Assembly (NCBI RefSeq): GCF_900102675.1
Contig: NZ_FMYX01000012.1
Coordinates: 122,245 to 186,244, forward strand
Source: Pseudomonas guariconensis
GTDB lineage: Bacteria > Pseudomonadota > Gammaproteobacteria > Pseudomonadales > Pseudomonadaceae
Direction: 5' to 3'
DNA: 64,000 bases
The notes below the pieces were generated by a model. The model worked only from the letters and a program-made list of their open reading frames with translations, made no database searches and was not told the origin of the DNA. A program made the position numbers and the translations under genes. Below, one piece after another: positions 52,134-61,035 of this stretch. Within the stretch, counting starts at the first letter, position 1; every line of letters starts with the position of its first letter.

Positions 52134-53534
52134 TCAGTTATCCAGCGCCACCTGGCCCGCTGCCTGGCCTTCGGCCTTGCGCTTACGCTGCACCAGCAGG
52201 CCGGCAGCGACCACGCCAATGCTGAGCAATGCGGTGGCGATGATCTCGGCGCGATGGTCTTCGCGCAGCGCCATCACCACCAAGATCGCGACGATGAACG
52301 CGATGGTCGCCCAGGTCAGCCCCGGGAACAGCCACATCTTGAAGGCAATCTTCTCGCCCCGAGCTTCACGCTGGCTGCGCATGCGCAGTTGCGACACAGC
52401 AATCACCAGGTACACCAGCAGCGCGATGGCGCCGGAGCTGGCCAGCAGGAATTCGAACACCGCAGCCGGAGCCACGAAGTTGGCGAACACGCACAGAAAC
52501 GCCGCCGCTGTAGACAGCAGGACCGCCCAGTGCGGAGTCCCCGCCTTGGTGGTGCGCTGCGCCATGGCCGGCGCATCGCCGCGCTTGCTCAGGGAGAACA
52601 GCATGCGCGAAGAGGTGTACAGCGCCGAGTTCAAGCAGCTGGTCACGGCGATCAGCACGACGATGTCGACGATCAACTTGGCATTCGGCACGCCGATGCG
52701 GCTCAGGACGGTCTGGTAGGAACCGGTCTCGGCCAGGGCTGGGTCGTTCCATGGCACCAGGGCCACGACCAGGAAGATCGACACCAGGTAGAACAGGCAG
52801 ATACGCCAGATCACCGAGTTGGTGGCACGGCTGATCTGCTTGCCCGGGTCTTTGGATTCGGCGGCGGCGATGGTGACGATCTCGGTCCCCATGAACGAGA
52901 ACATGGTGGTCAGCATGGCGGCCAGCACCGCGCCCAGACCGTTGGGCATGAAGCCCTGGGTATCGAATAGATGGCTGACACCGCTGACCTGGCTATTGGG
53001 CACCAAGCCGAACATGGCCACACAGCCAACGACGATGAAGCCGATGATGGCCAATACCTTGAGCAGGGCGAACCAGAACTCGAACTCACCGTAGTTCTTC
53101 ACGCTGCACAGGTTGGTCAGGGTCAGCGCCAGCGTAATGATGAGCGAGAAGGCCCAGAGGTCCACGGCGGGGAACCAGGCATGCAGGATGGCCGCCGCAG
53201 CATTGGCCTCCAGTGGGATCACCAGGACCCAGAACCACCAATACAGCCAACCGATGGTAAAGCCTGCCCAGCGCCCGATGGAGCGGTCGGCATATGTGGA
53301 GAAGGAACCGGTATCCGGCGAGGCGATGGCCATCTCGCCGAGCATGCGCATCACCAACACCACAAGGGTGCCCGCCGCAGCATAGGCGAGCAGAACGGCA
53401 GGACCTGCCGCAGCGATGGCGTGGCCGGAGCCAACGAACAGACCGGCGCCGATTACGCCAGCGATGGACAGCATGGTGACATGCCGTTGCTTGAGCCCCT
53501 GAGCGAGGTCATTGGAATTGTGCTTACCGCTCAT
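52134..53534 (-). CDS. gabP: GABA/amino-acid permease (APC/AAT family)
   Basis: A 466-residue twelve-helix amino-acid transporter. The N-terminal signature LKQRHVTMLSIAGVIGAGLF-type motif followed by VGSGHAIAAAGPA is typical of the AAT family, and overall it resembles GabP. The MFSFMGTEIVTIAAAES segment is conserved. The substrate is inferred to be GABA or a related amino acid. The start at 53534 has AAGGTAG upstream; an extra 60 residues in the open frame are not supported. It is divergent from the amino-acid ABC operon across 605 bp. Confidence 0.85.
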   Translation of the reverse strand: MSGKHNSNDLAQGLKQRHVTMLSIAGVIGAGLFVGSGHAIAAAGPAVLLAYAAAGTLVVLVMRMLGEMAIASPDTGSFSTYADRSIGRWAGFTIGWLYWWFWVLVIPLEANAAAAILHAWFPAVDLWAFSLIITLALTLTNLCSVKNYGEFEFWFALLKVLAIIGFIVVGCVAMFGLVPNSQVSGVSHLFDTQGFMPNGLGAVLAAMLTTMFSFMGTEIVTIAAAESKDPGKQISRATNSVIWRICLFYLVSIFLVVALVPWNDPALAETGSYQTVLSRIGVPNAKLIVDIVVLIAVTSCLNSALYTSSRMLFSLSKRGDAPAMAQRTTKAGTPHWAVLLSTAAAFLCVFANFVAPAAVFEFLLASSGAIALLVYLVIAVSQLRMRSQREARGEKIAFKMWLFPGLTWATIAFIVAILVVMALREDHRAEIIATALLSIGVVAAGLLVQRKRKAEGQAAGQVALDN

Positions 53535-54139
53535 AAAACTACCTTTGTAAGGAGTGGACCACCCGAAATGCTTAAACGGAGCGCGCCCGGGGTTGAGGTA
53601 GGCGTCGCTGCATTCGGTGGTTTCCGTATGGCAATAAGCGGGCCAGCCACGAATTACGCTCGTCAGAATTCGCTGATGGCCAAGCGTTCCGGGCCTCGCA
53701 GGCCTTTCGGCCATGCCTTGACCGAAAGGTCGTCAAATTTTCTTGCCAAGCCCTGATTACTGAAATACCCACTTACAAATGCACCAAAGGTGCCCCACGG
53801 TAACACCCGTGCACAAAAAACGATCAACAGAAAGTGCAACCTTAAGGAGCAACCCAAGCCCCGCACACTCACGCGCAAAGTACTACCCGGCCAAAAACGG
53901 CTTCCCACACACGTCCAAAGCTGGCACCATCGCGCCTTTTTTCATCAAGGCTCCGGTGCCGGGGACGTGCGCGCGGACATCCTCGCGACAGTCCGCTGCA
54001 ACGATGCGACAAAGTATCCCGCCAGCGACCCGAGCCACTTGCGACCTGGTTGGCCGCCATTACGCCGCTATGCTAGCTTGGCGCTCGCCAGGAAGGCCGC
54101 CAACAGCTGGGAACGCACCCGAACACATGAGGACCGCAC
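53535..54139. other. long divergent region between gabP and ABC transporter
   Basis: These 605 bp lack a convincing coding frame. They contain short GC-rich hairpins (near 53690-53735) and the GCGAC repeat cluster listed separately. The promoters of gabP (minus) and the ABC operon (plus) must lie here. Confidence 0.5.
53985..54045. promoter_or_regulatory. GCGAC repeats upstream of the amino-acid ABC operon
   Basis: GCGACA at 53985 and at 54006 are 21 bp apart; further GCGAC copies are at 54025 and 54041. Read on the minus strand they are TGTCGC, which I recall as the half-site core of the AraC-type ArgR of Pseudomonas, normally in tandem 21 bp apart. ArgR control would suit an arginine/lysine-type transporter; this is inferred. 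Confidence 0.4.
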
Positions 54140-54913
54140 ATGGCCCAGGCCACGCCCGCGCTGGAAATCCGCAACCTGCACAAACGCTACGGCGAGCAGG
54201 AGATTCTCAAGGGCATTTCTCTGACCGCACGCGACGGTGACGTGATCTCGATCCTGGGGTCGTCCGGTTCCGGCAAGTCCACCCTGCTGCGCTGCATCAA
54301 CCTGCTGGAGAATCCCCACCAGGGGCAGATCCTCGTCGCCGGTGAAGAGCTCAAGCTCAAGGCGACCAAGACCGGCGACCTGATCGCAGCCGACAACCGC
54401 CAGATCAACCGTCTGCGCAGCGAAATCGGCTTCGTCTTCCAGAATTTCAACCTGTGGCCGCACATGTCGATCCTCGACAACATCATCGAGGCGCCACGTC
54501 GCGTGCTGGGCCTGAGCAAGGCCGAGGCCATCGAGGCCGCCGAGGCACTGCTGGCCAAGGTCGGCATCCATGACAAGCGCCACAGCTACCCCGCCCAGCT
54601 TTCCGGTGGCCAGCAGCAACGCGCGGCCATTGCCCGGACCCTGGCCATGAAGCCCAAGGTCATCCTGTTCGACGAGCCGACCTCGGCGCTCGATCCGGAA
54701 ATGGTCCAAGAAGTGCTTAACGTTATCCGCGCATTGGCCGAAGAAGGCCGTACCATGCTGCTGGTGACGCACGAGATGAACTTTGCCCGCCAGGTGTCCA
54801 GTGAAATTGTCTTCCTGCACCAGGGCTTGGTCGAAGAGCAGGGATCGCCGCAGCAGGTGTTCGAAAACCCGACCTCGGCGCGTTGCAAGCAATTCATGTC
54901 CAGCCACCGCTAA
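54140..54913 (+). CDS. polar amino-acid ABC transporter ATPase (HisP/AotP type)
   Basis: A 257-residue ATPase with intact Walker A (LGSSGSGKSTLLRCINLLE), Q-loop (FVFQNFNLWPHMSILDN), signature (LSGGQQQRAAIARTLAMKP), Walker B (VILFDEPTSALDPEMV) and His switch (LLVTHEMNFA). It belongs to the HisP/GlnQ group that energises basic or polar amino-acid uptake. It heads a four-gene operon with a binding protein 11 bp after its stop and two permeases. GAGGA precedes the ATG. Confidence 0.93.
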   Translation: MAQATPALEIRNLHKRYGEQEILKGISLTARDGDVISILGSSGSGKSTLLRCINLLENPHQGQILVAGEELKLKATKTGDLIAADNRQINRLRSEIGFVFQNFNLWPHMSILDNIIEAPRRVLGLSKAEAIEAAEALLAKVGIHDKRHSYPAQLSGGQQQRAAIARTLAMKPKVILFDEPTSALDPEMVQEVLNVIRALAEEGRTMLLVTHEMNFARQVSSEIVFLHQGLVEEQGSPQQVFENPTSARCKQFMSSHR

Positions 54914-54924
54914 CGGAGCAACAC

Positions 54925-55677
54925 ATGCAGACCTATAAGAAATTCCTCCTGGCCGCTGCCGCCACGCTGGTCTTCTCGGCCAATGCCATGGCCGCGGAAA
55001 AACTGCGCATGGGTATCGAGGCGGCCTACCCGCCGTTCAACAACAAGGATGCCAGCGGCAACGTGGTCGGCTTCGACAAGGACATCGGCGACGCCCTGTG
55101 CGCCAAGATGAAAGTCGAGTGCTCGGTCGTCACCTCCGACTGGGACGGCATCATCCCTGCACTGAACGCCAAGAAGTTCGACTTCCTGGTGTCCTCGCTG
55201 TCGATCACCGACGAGCGCAAGCAGGCCGTCGATTTCACCGACCCCTACTACTCCAACAAGCTGCAGTTCATCGCCCCGAAGAACGTCGACTTCAAGACCG
55301 ACAAGGCTTCGCTCAAGGGCAAGGTGATCGGCACCCAGCGCGCGACCCTGTCCGGCACCTGGCTGGAAGACAACTACGGCGATGACGTCGAAGTCAAACT
55401 CTACGACACCCAGGAAAACGCCTACCTGGACCTGATCGCCGGCCGCATCGACGGCATCCTGGCCGACAAGTACGTGCAGTACGAGTGGCTCAAGAGCAAG
55501 GACGGCCAGAACTTCGAGTTCAAGGGCGAGCCTGTGGTCGACAGCGACAAGATCGGCATTGCCGTGCGCAAAGGCGACCCGCTGCGCGAGAAGCTGAACA
55601 AGGCCCTGGCCGAAATCAAGGCCGACGGCACGTACAAGAAAATCAACGACAAGTACTTCCCGTTCAGCATCGAATGA
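54925..55677 (+). CDS. basic amino-acid-binding periplasmic protein
   Basis: A 250-residue family-3 solute-binding protein with a signal peptide (KFLLAAAATLVFSANAMAAE) and the LAO/HisJ-like ligand region (MGIEAAYPPFNNKDASGNVV; SITDERKQAVDFTDPYY; GTWLEDNYGDDVEVKLYDTQ). An arginine/lysine/ornithine-type ligand is likely; which one cannot be settled by eye. GGAG precedes the ATG. A 7-bp GC-rich hairpin lies between this gene and the first permease. Confidence 0.88.
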   Translation: MQTYKKFLLAAAATLVFSANAMAAEKLRMGIEAAYPPFNNKDASGNVVGFDKDIGDALCAKMKVECSVVTSDWDGIIPALNAKKFDFLVSSLSITDERKQAVDFTDPYYSNKLQFIAPKNVDFKTDKASLKGKVIGTQRATLSGTWLEDNYGDDVEVKLYDTQENAYLDLIAGRIDGILADKYVQYEWLKSKDGQNFEFKGEPVVDSDKIGIAVRKGDPLREKLNKALAEIKADGTYKKINDKYFPFSIE

Positions 55678-55690
55678 TTCACCCAGACCA

Positions 55691-55709
55691 GCGCCGCCTC
55701 GCGCGGCGC
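55691..55709 (+). promoter_or_regulatory. intercistronic hairpin before the permease genes
   Basis: GCGCCGC pairs with GCGGCGC around a 5-nt loop, extended by CCA/CGG flanks. It has no T-run and sits exactly in the gap after the binding-protein gene, like the hairpin after cbcX. Confidence 0.55.
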
Positions 55710-55720
55710 CGGTCCCTTGA

Positions 55721-56425
55721 ATGCACCTGCCCATGAATATCGACCTGCACGGATTCGGTCCGGCCATGATGGCCGGCACCCTGATGACCGTAAAACTGGC
55801 GCTCTGCGCCCTGCTGCTGGGGCTGGTCCTGGGCCTGCTCGGCGCCCTGGCCAAGACATCCCCAGTCAAGCCGCTGCAATGGCTTGGCAGCACCTATTCG
55901 ACGTTGGTGCGCGGTGTGCCCGAACTGCTCTGGGTACTGCTCATCTACTTCGGCACCGTCGGGCTGATGAACAGCCTTGGCGAAGCCTTGAACATGCCGG
56001 GCCTCGAGCTCAGCGCATTCGCCGCCGGCGTGATCGCCCTGGGCCTGTGCTTCGGCGCCTACGCCACGGAAGTCTTCCGCGGCGCGATCCTGGCCATCCC
56101 TAAAGGGCACCGCGAAGCGGGCCTGGCGCTGGGCCTGTCCAAAGGCCGCATCCTCTCGAAGATCATCCTGCCGCAGATGTGGCGCATCGCCCTGCCCGGC
56201 CTTGGCAACCTGTTCATGATCCTGATGAAAGACACGGCGCTGGTGTCGGTGATCGGCCTCGAGGAAATCATGCGTCATGCGCAGATCGGCGTGACCGTGA
56301 CCAAAGAGCCGTTCACCTTCTATGCGGTCGCCGCGTGCATCTACCTGAGCCTGACCATCATTGCCATGACCGGTATGCACTTCATGGAAAAACGCGCCGC
56401 TCGCGGCTTCGTGAGGGCCGAGTAA
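55721..56425 (+). CDS. amino-acid ABC transporter permease (HisQ type)
   Basis: A 234-residue inner-membrane permease with about five helices. The EAA loop reads EAGLALGLSKGRILSKIILP. The family element YFGTVGLMN and the early VRGVPELLWVLLI motif are typical of the HisQ/HisM group. The ATG at 55733 is an equally possible start, since neither has a strong ribosome site. The stop overlaps the next permease start by one base. Confidence 0.9.
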   Translation: MHLPMNIDLHGFGPAMMAGTLMTVKLALCALLLGLVLGLLGALAKTSPVKPLQWLGSTYSTLVRGVPELLWVLLIYFGTVGLMNSLGEALNMPGLELSAFAAGVIALGLCFGAYATEVFRGAILAIPKGHREAGLALGLSKGRILSKIILPQMWRIALPGLGNLFMILMKDTALVSVIGLEEIMRHAQIGVTVTKEPFTFYAVAACIYLSLTIIAMTGMHFMEKRAARGFVRAE

Positions 56426-57114
56426 TGAACTGGGAAGTCATCATCAAGTGGCTGCCACGCCTGGCCCAGGGCGCGACCCTGACTCTGGAGCTGGTCGCCA
56501 TCGCTGTTATCGCCGGGCTGATCCTGGCCATTCCACTGGGCATCGCCCGTTCCTCGCGCCATTGGTATGTACGCGCAGTGCCCTACGGCTACATCTTCTT
56601 CTTCCGCGGCACACCGCTGCTGGTGCAGCTGTTCCTGGTGTACTACGGCCTGGCCCAGTTCGATGCGGTGCGCAGCAGCGCGCTGTGGCCGTACCTGCGC
56701 GATCCGTTCTGGTGCACCGTACTGACCATGACCCTACACACCGCCGCCTACATCGCCGAGATCCTGCGTGGCGCACTGCAGGCCATCCCGAAAGGTGAAA
56801 TCGAGGCGGCACGGGCGCTGGGCATGTCGAGGGGCAAGGCCATGTTCTACATCATGCTGCCGCGCGCCGCGCGCATCGGCCTGCCAGCCTACAGCAACGA
56901 AGTGATCCTGATGCTCAAGGCCAGTGCCTTGGCCAGTACCGTCACCCTGCTGGAGCTGACCGGCATGGCGCGGACCATCATCGCCCGCACCTACCTGCCG
57001 GTGGAGATCTTCTTTGCTGCAGGCGTGTTCTATCTGGTCATCTCCTTCGTACTGGTCCAGGGCTTCAAGGTGCTCGAGCGCTGGTTACGCGTGGACGCCT
57101 GCCAGGGGCGTTGA
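56425..57114 (+). CDS. amino-acid ABC transporter permease (HisM type)
   Basis: A 229-residue permease pairing with the HisQ-type protein. The motif FFRGTPLLVQLFLVYYGLAQ and the EAA loop EAARALGMSRGKAMFYIMLP are intact. The ATG at 56425 shares a base with the preceding TAA, so translation is coupled. It is the last gene of the operon. Confidence 0.92.
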   Translation: MNWEVIIKWLPRLAQGATLTLELVAIAVIAGLILAIPLGIARSSRHWYVRAVPYGYIFFFRGTPLLVQLFLVYYGLAQFDAVRSSALWPYLRDPFWCTVLTMTLHTAAYIAEILRGALQAIPKGEIEAARALGMSRGKAMFYIMLPRAARIGLPAYSNEVILMLKASALASTVTLLELTGMARTIIARTYLPVEIFFAAGVFYLVISFVLVQGFKVLERWLRVDACQGR

Positions 57115-57240
57115 AACTGTAAAACCCGGGGGCCGCCCTGCGGCCCACCGCAGGCTCCGCATCGTCTGAACCTGTAGGAAATGGCGAAGCCTGCGAAGGA
57201 GCGCGACGCGCTCCCCTTTCAACAGCGCTGCGGTGCTTGA

Positions 57241-58476
57241 ATGCAAACCATGCCCTACCTTCACGGCCCTCACCTGCTCGAGCGCTTCCAGGCACTCGAC
57301 CATTTCCTTCTCCAGCATCAGCAGCTATGGCGCCCGCGCCCCTTCACTCAGCTGCATCTGGACTGGGAGGCCCAGCACCCTGAACTCGCCACCTGGCTGC
57401 GCCAGCGCACCCTGGAACAAGCCGAAGCCGTCCAGCAGAATCCCGAACAGCTGCCGGCGCCAGCGCCCTTCGCACAACTGGCCACTCGCGCCTCGCAGTT
57501 GTCCGCTCTGGGCGAGCTGCCCGATGCTGGCCTGCACCCGGCCGGCCATCGTCTGGACGTGAATGTCCCGGGACGCAAGTGGCAACAGATCGAAGCCTTC
57601 ACCCGTCGCCTGGCCTTCCACCAGCCCACCGGTCATTGGTTGGACTGGTGTTCAGGCAAAGGCCACCTGGGCCGACGCCTACTGCAGCCCGGCCAACGGC
57701 TGACCTGCCTGGAGTACGACGTCGAACTGGTCACTGCGGGAAGCGCCCTGAGCGAACATCATCACCTGCCGGCCACTCATGTACACCAAGATGTGCTGGC
57801 ACCAGACAGCCACCGTCACTTGGACAGCAGCAAGAGCGCCGTTGCCCTGCATGCGTGTGGGGAGTTGCATGTGCGGCTGCTGCAATTGGCCAGCCAGCAA
57901 GGTTGTCGGCAGATTGCCGTCGCGCCCTGCTGCTACAACCGCATTCCGGGGAAGGTGTATCAGCCGATGTCTTCGGCGGCCCAGGCCTCGGCCTTGCAGT
58001 TGAGCCAGGAAGACCTGGGCCTGCCGCTCAACGAGGCGGTGACTTCCAGCGCCCGTGTCCGACGTCAGCGTGACATCTCGATGGCCCGCCGCTTGGGCTT
58101 TGACCTGCTGCAACGCCAGCAGCGGGCCATCGACGAGTACTTGCCAACACCCTCGCTGCCGACTAATTGGCTGGACAAGCCTTTCGAACAGTACTGCCGC
58201 GATCTGGCCGAGCTTCGGCACGTCCAGATCCATGATGCGCCCGACTGGGCGGCGCTTGAGGCCGCCGGCTGGCAACGCCTGGCACAGGTGCGCAATCTGG
58301 AGCTGCTGCGCAACCTGTTTCGCCGCCCGTTGGAAATGTGGCTGGTGCTGGACAGGGCCCTGTTTCTCCACGAGCGCGGCTATGACGTGCGCATGGGTGT
58401 GTTTTGCGACTACCCCCTCACGCCTCGCAATCTGTTGCTGATTGCAGAGCGCAAAGAAGACGTGCCGTCCAGTTGA
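57241..58476 (+). CDS. SAM-dependent methyltransferase, METTL25-like
   Basis: A 411-residue protein. The SAM-binding motif I is HWLDWCSGKGHLGRRLL (near residue 138). A second family signature, ALHACGELHVRLL, is followed by PCCYNR, the pattern seen in the METTL25/Methyltransf_32 group that includes methyltransferases of unknown or RNA substrates. The N-terminal 100 residues are helical. No good ribosome site precedes 57241, so the ATG three codons downstream may be used. It is monocistronic. TGTGGATAA, a perfect DnaA-box nonamer, lies 6 bp after the stop. Confidence 0.75.
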   Translation: MQTMPYLHGPHLLERFQALDHFLLQHQQLWRPRPFTQLHLDWEAQHPELATWLRQRTLEQAEAVQQNPEQLPAPAPFAQLATRASQLSALGELPDAGLHPAGHRLDVNVPGRKWQQIEAFTRRLAFHQPTGHWLDWCSGKGHLGRRLLQPGQRLTCLEYDVELVTAGSALSEHHHLPATHVHQDVLAPDSHRHLDSSKSAVALHACGELHVRLLQLASQQGCRQIAVAPCCYNRIPGKVYQPMSSAAQASALQLSQEDLGLPLNEAVTSSARVRRQRDISMARRLGFDLLQRQQRAIDEYLPTPSLPTNWLDKPFEQYCRDLAELRHVQIHDAPDWAALEAAGWQRLAQVRNLELLRNLFRRPLEMWLVLDRALFLHERGYDVRMGVFCDYPLTPRNLLLIAERKEDVPSS

Positions 58477-58699
58477 AAGCCTGTGGATAACTCTGTGAAC
58501 AAGCTTGTGATGAATATCACGAAAACGGGGATCCAACCGCTATTTCAGCGCGTTCGCTTATTCCAGGCAGCGAGCCAAAACCAGTAAAAACAGGCCTTTG
58601 CGCAAAGACCAGCGGATAAGTCAAGTGGCATGCCTTTCGCGCAATGTTGGCATGCCGCTTGTGCATAAACGCGCCGGACTCGTGCCAATCGCGTGATTT

Positions 58700-59017
58700 T
58701 CAGGCCATTTTCAGCAGGCTCATGCCTAGCAAGAGCAAAGCCAGGCCCAGCCATCCGCGGCCAGCCAGGCGCTGACCAAACAACGCCCAACCCATCGCCA
58801 CAGTCGCCAGGATGCCAAAGCCGCCCCAGATGGCGTAGGCGAGCGACAGTTCGATGTCCTGAACGGCCTGGGCCAAAGCGGTGAACGCCGCCAGTACACT
58901 CAGGATCGAGGCAAAACCCAGGCCTTTGCGACGGAAACCGTCTGAGTATTTGAGCAGAAGGTTGGCCAGTACTTCCAACACGATGGCCAAACCCAGCCAG
59001 GCAAAGGGGATCAACAT
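58700..59017 (-). CDS. mdtI: SMR-family efflux subunit, MdtI-like
   Basis: A 105-residue four-helix small multidrug resistance protein (FAWLGLAIVLEVLANLLLKY with the essential Glu; LAYAIWGGFGILATVAMGWA). In E. coli MdtI pairs with MdtJ to export spermidine. It overlaps the mdtJ-like gene by 7 bp, as expected for a two-subunit SMR pump. The substrate here is inferred from the pairing only. Confidence 0.85.
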   Translation of the reverse strand: MLIPFAWLGLAIVLEVLANLLLKYSDGFRRKGLGFASILSVLAAFTALAQAVQDIELSLAYAIWGGFGILATVAMGWALFGQRLAGRGWLGLALLLLGMSLLKMA

Positions 59018-59370
59018 GGCAGGCCCTCCGCTTCGCGCACAGCAGGAGTGCTGCGGGTACCGGCCTTGACCAGCAGGATGCCGGCGATCATCACCGCCAG
59101 GCCCAGGGCCTTGGTCCAACCCAGGCTTTCACCAAGCCAGACCACACTGACCACGGTGATCAGGACGATACCGATTCCTTCCCACAAGGCATAAGCCACG
59201 CCAACCGGCACACGCTTTACCGCAAGGGCCAGGAAGAAATACGACAGACAGATCATGACGTACATGACGACATGCCCCATGACGGGGAAATGTGTGGCGG
59301 CGAGTTTCATCGACGCCGTACCGATCACCTCTGCGGTGATCGCGACGAACAAATAGATCCAGGAACGCAT
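59011..59370 (-). CDS. mdtJ: SMR-family efflux subunit, MdtJ-like
   Basis: A 119-residue four-helix partner with WIYLFVAITAEVIGTASMKL (Glu essential in the family) and AYALWEGIGIVLITVVSVVW. The ATG at 59370 follows GGAGGG. It is the first gene of the pair. About 150 bp upstream is a 9-bp inverted repeat that could bind a regulator. Confidence 0.85.
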   Translation of the reverse strand: MRSWIYLFVAITAEVIGTASMKLAATHFPVMGHVVMYVMICLSYFFLALAVKRVPVGVAYALWEGIGIVLITVVSVVWLGESLGWTKALGLAVMIAGILLVKAGTRSTPAVREAEGLPC

Positions 59371-59817
59371 GGTGCCCTCCCATGGGCGACAGCGGCCGAG
59401 CGCACAGGCATCGGCACGAGACACAACGTTTAAGGCTGCAGGTCGAGGGAGGGGCTAGAGGTCGCCGGTCCAGTGACGCTCACGGGAAACCAGGCGGGAA
59501 GTGGAGAGTAGCTTGAAAGCTTTGCTGTTCAACATAATGAACAGCACATTAGCTGAGCTGATCGAATAAGTCAAAACGATAGACTGAGACTAACGAAATT
59601 TCGCGTTGAGGCAAGCATTCCCAGGAAAAAGCCCCGTAAAGCCTGCTGAAAGGTTCGTAAATTATATTATTCATCCTATACAAAACGCTGCCGCTACCAA
59701 GTGACTGATTCCCCTGCGGCAAAGCGTCGCCAGCTTAAACAAAAAGAAATTAATTATTGTGTAACGATAATTTTTCACCAATAATCCGCCCCGTTCATCA
59801 CAGTACGGAGGCACCCC
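59371..59817. other. AT-rich divergent region between mdtJ and the DUF2975 gene
   Basis: This region is 447 bp, with base composition clearly more AT-rich than its neighbours from about 59510 to 59800 (for example TTATATTATTCATCC). It contains the inverted repeat at 59523-59546. I see no gene. The composition suggests it is recently acquired or a promoter-dense border of the variable segment up to tRNA-Thr. Confidence 0.5.
59523..59546. promoter_or_regulatory. inverted repeat upstream of mdtJI
   Basis: TGCTGTTCA and TGAACAGCA (9-bp perfect arms, 6-bp spacer) lie about 150 bp before the mdtJ start. The layout suits a dimeric repressor or activator site; which protein binds is unknown. Confidence 0.5.
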
Positions 59818-60399
59818 ATGAACGACAGCAGATCAGTGGCCTACGCGCGTTCGCGCTTGCGCATCATCGGCGTCTTTGCCGCTTTTCTGGCCTGGGCCAC
59901 CGGTGCAGTCGAGCTTTTCGGCACACCGTTGCTCTGGGTCTTCGACTATCCCGACACAGTCGCGGCCTACCTGCAGGGCCATGGCATCAACATGCCTCTG
60001 CTCCTGGAAGACGGCTACCAACCCTCGAGGCTCGCCATAGGTCTGGTACTGGCGCTGGAGATGATTCCGACAGGGCTCTCGGTGCTGAGCCTGCTACTCA
60101 CAGGCTTGTTCTTCTTGCGCTTGTCCAAGGGGCACACCTGGAGCCTGGCCAACATCCGCATGCTCTGGCGAGTCGGGCTGCTGTGCATCGGCGCTCCGCT
60201 GCTATGGCCAGTGATCGATACCCTCCAAGGCCTGGCCCTGGCCATCGACCTGCCCGCCGGGGAGAGAAGCTTCGTCGTGTCGATCGGTGTATCATCCGAG
60301 GCTGTCTACGAGATCATGAAAGGCATCCTGCTCTGCGCCTTCTCGCTGCTCATGCGTGACGCCAAGACCCTCAGCGATGAACACAACTGTTATGTCTAG
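59818..60399 (+). CDS. DUF2975-type membrane protein
   Basis: A 193-residue protein with about four transmembrane segments (LRIIGVFAAFLAWATGAVEL; LALEMIPTGLSVLSLLLTGL; LWRVGLLCIGAPLLWPVIDT) and a short cytoplasmic tail. It resembles DUF2975 proteins, which are often encoded just upstream of a small XRE-family regulator, as here (9 bp gap). The function is unknown; such pairs behave as a stand-alone regulated module. Confidence 0.7.
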   Translation: MNDSRSVAYARSRLRIIGVFAAFLAWATGAVELFGTPLLWVFDYPDTVAAYLQGHGINMPLLLEDGYQPSRLAIGLVLALEMIPTGLSVLSLLLTGLFFLRLSKGHTWSLANIRMLWRVGLLCIGAPLLWPVIDTLQGLALAIDLPAGERSFVVSIGVSSEAVYEIMKGILLCAFSLLMRDAKTLSDEHNCYV

Positions 60400-60408
60400 C
60401 CGCCCCCT

Positions 60409-60615
60409 ATGCCGATAATCATCCGCCTCGACGTCGTCATGGCCAGGAACAAGATCCGTTCCAAGGACCTGGCGGAAATCATCGGCATAACGGAAGCGAA
60501 CCTGTCACTGCTGAAGAACGGCAAGATCAAGGGTTTCAAGATCGAGACCCTCGAGAAGCTGTGCCGCGCGCTGAACTGCCAACCGGGCGACCTGCTGGAG
60601 TTCAGCGAGGAATGA
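60409..60615 (+). CDS. small XRE-family regulator (YozG-like)
   Basis: A 68-residue protein consisting only of a helix-turn-helix of the XRE/Cro type (NKIRSKDLAEIIGITEANLS; IETLEKLCRALNCQPGDLLE). Length and sequence match the YozG-like regulators paired with DUF2975 genes. It is 9 bp downstream of its partner, so co-transcribed. It may regulate its own operon. Confidence 0.85.
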   Translation: MPIIIRLDVVMARNKIRSKDLAEIIGITEANLSLLKNGKIKGFKIETLEKLCRALNCQPGDLLEFSEE

Positions 60616-60633
60616 TCAAGGACCGTTGTACCC

Positions 60634-61014
60634 GTGGACACCCAATACCAACGCTTCGCCATCCTGGTGCTGGCGAGCCTGCTGCTCGGCGGCTGCGGCC
60701 CATCCTACACGTATAGGTATTCGCCACCGCCCAGCCCACATGGGCTCGCTTGCATCAATAACTGCGCGATGCAACGCAATCACTGCAAACAACTGGCCCG
60801 CCTGGAAGAAAACAGCCAGCGCGCCCTGTACCAGGCCGAGCTGAGGGCCTACCAGTACTGCAAGGACAGCAAGCCGAACAAGAACACGCGTCACAGTTGC
60901 CCCTATCCCAGCTATCCGTTTTTCAACTCCGCAGGCTCCGAATGCCAGCCTGATTACGACAGCTGCTACATGGCCTGCGGCGGCACCATCCAGCGAATTC
61001 TGAACAACGACTGA
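60634..61014 (+). CDS. small cysteine-rich lipoprotein
   Basis: A 126-residue protein with a lipobox (LASLLLGGC, acylated Cys at 21). The mature domain has eight further cysteines (CINNC, NHC, YC, HSC, SEC, DSCYMAC), an even number that suits four disulfides in an envelope protein. A GTG start with AAGGA upstream is used. I do not recognise the family. It is followed 21 bp later by another lipoprotein gene, and both follow the XRE gene closely. Confidence 0.65.
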   Translation: MDTQYQRFAILVLASLLLGGCGPSYTYRYSPPPSPHGLACINNCAMQRNHCKQLARLEENSQRALYQAELRAYQYCKDSKPNKNTRHSCPYPSYPFFNSAGSECQPDYDSCYMACGGTIQRILNND

Positions 61015-61035
61015 CCCAGAACGGACATCGACAAC

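Noticed and set aside
53930..53950. TGGCACC upstream of the amino-acid ABC operon as a sigma-54 site
   Set aside because: The position 12 bp downstream is CC, not GC, so the pattern fails.
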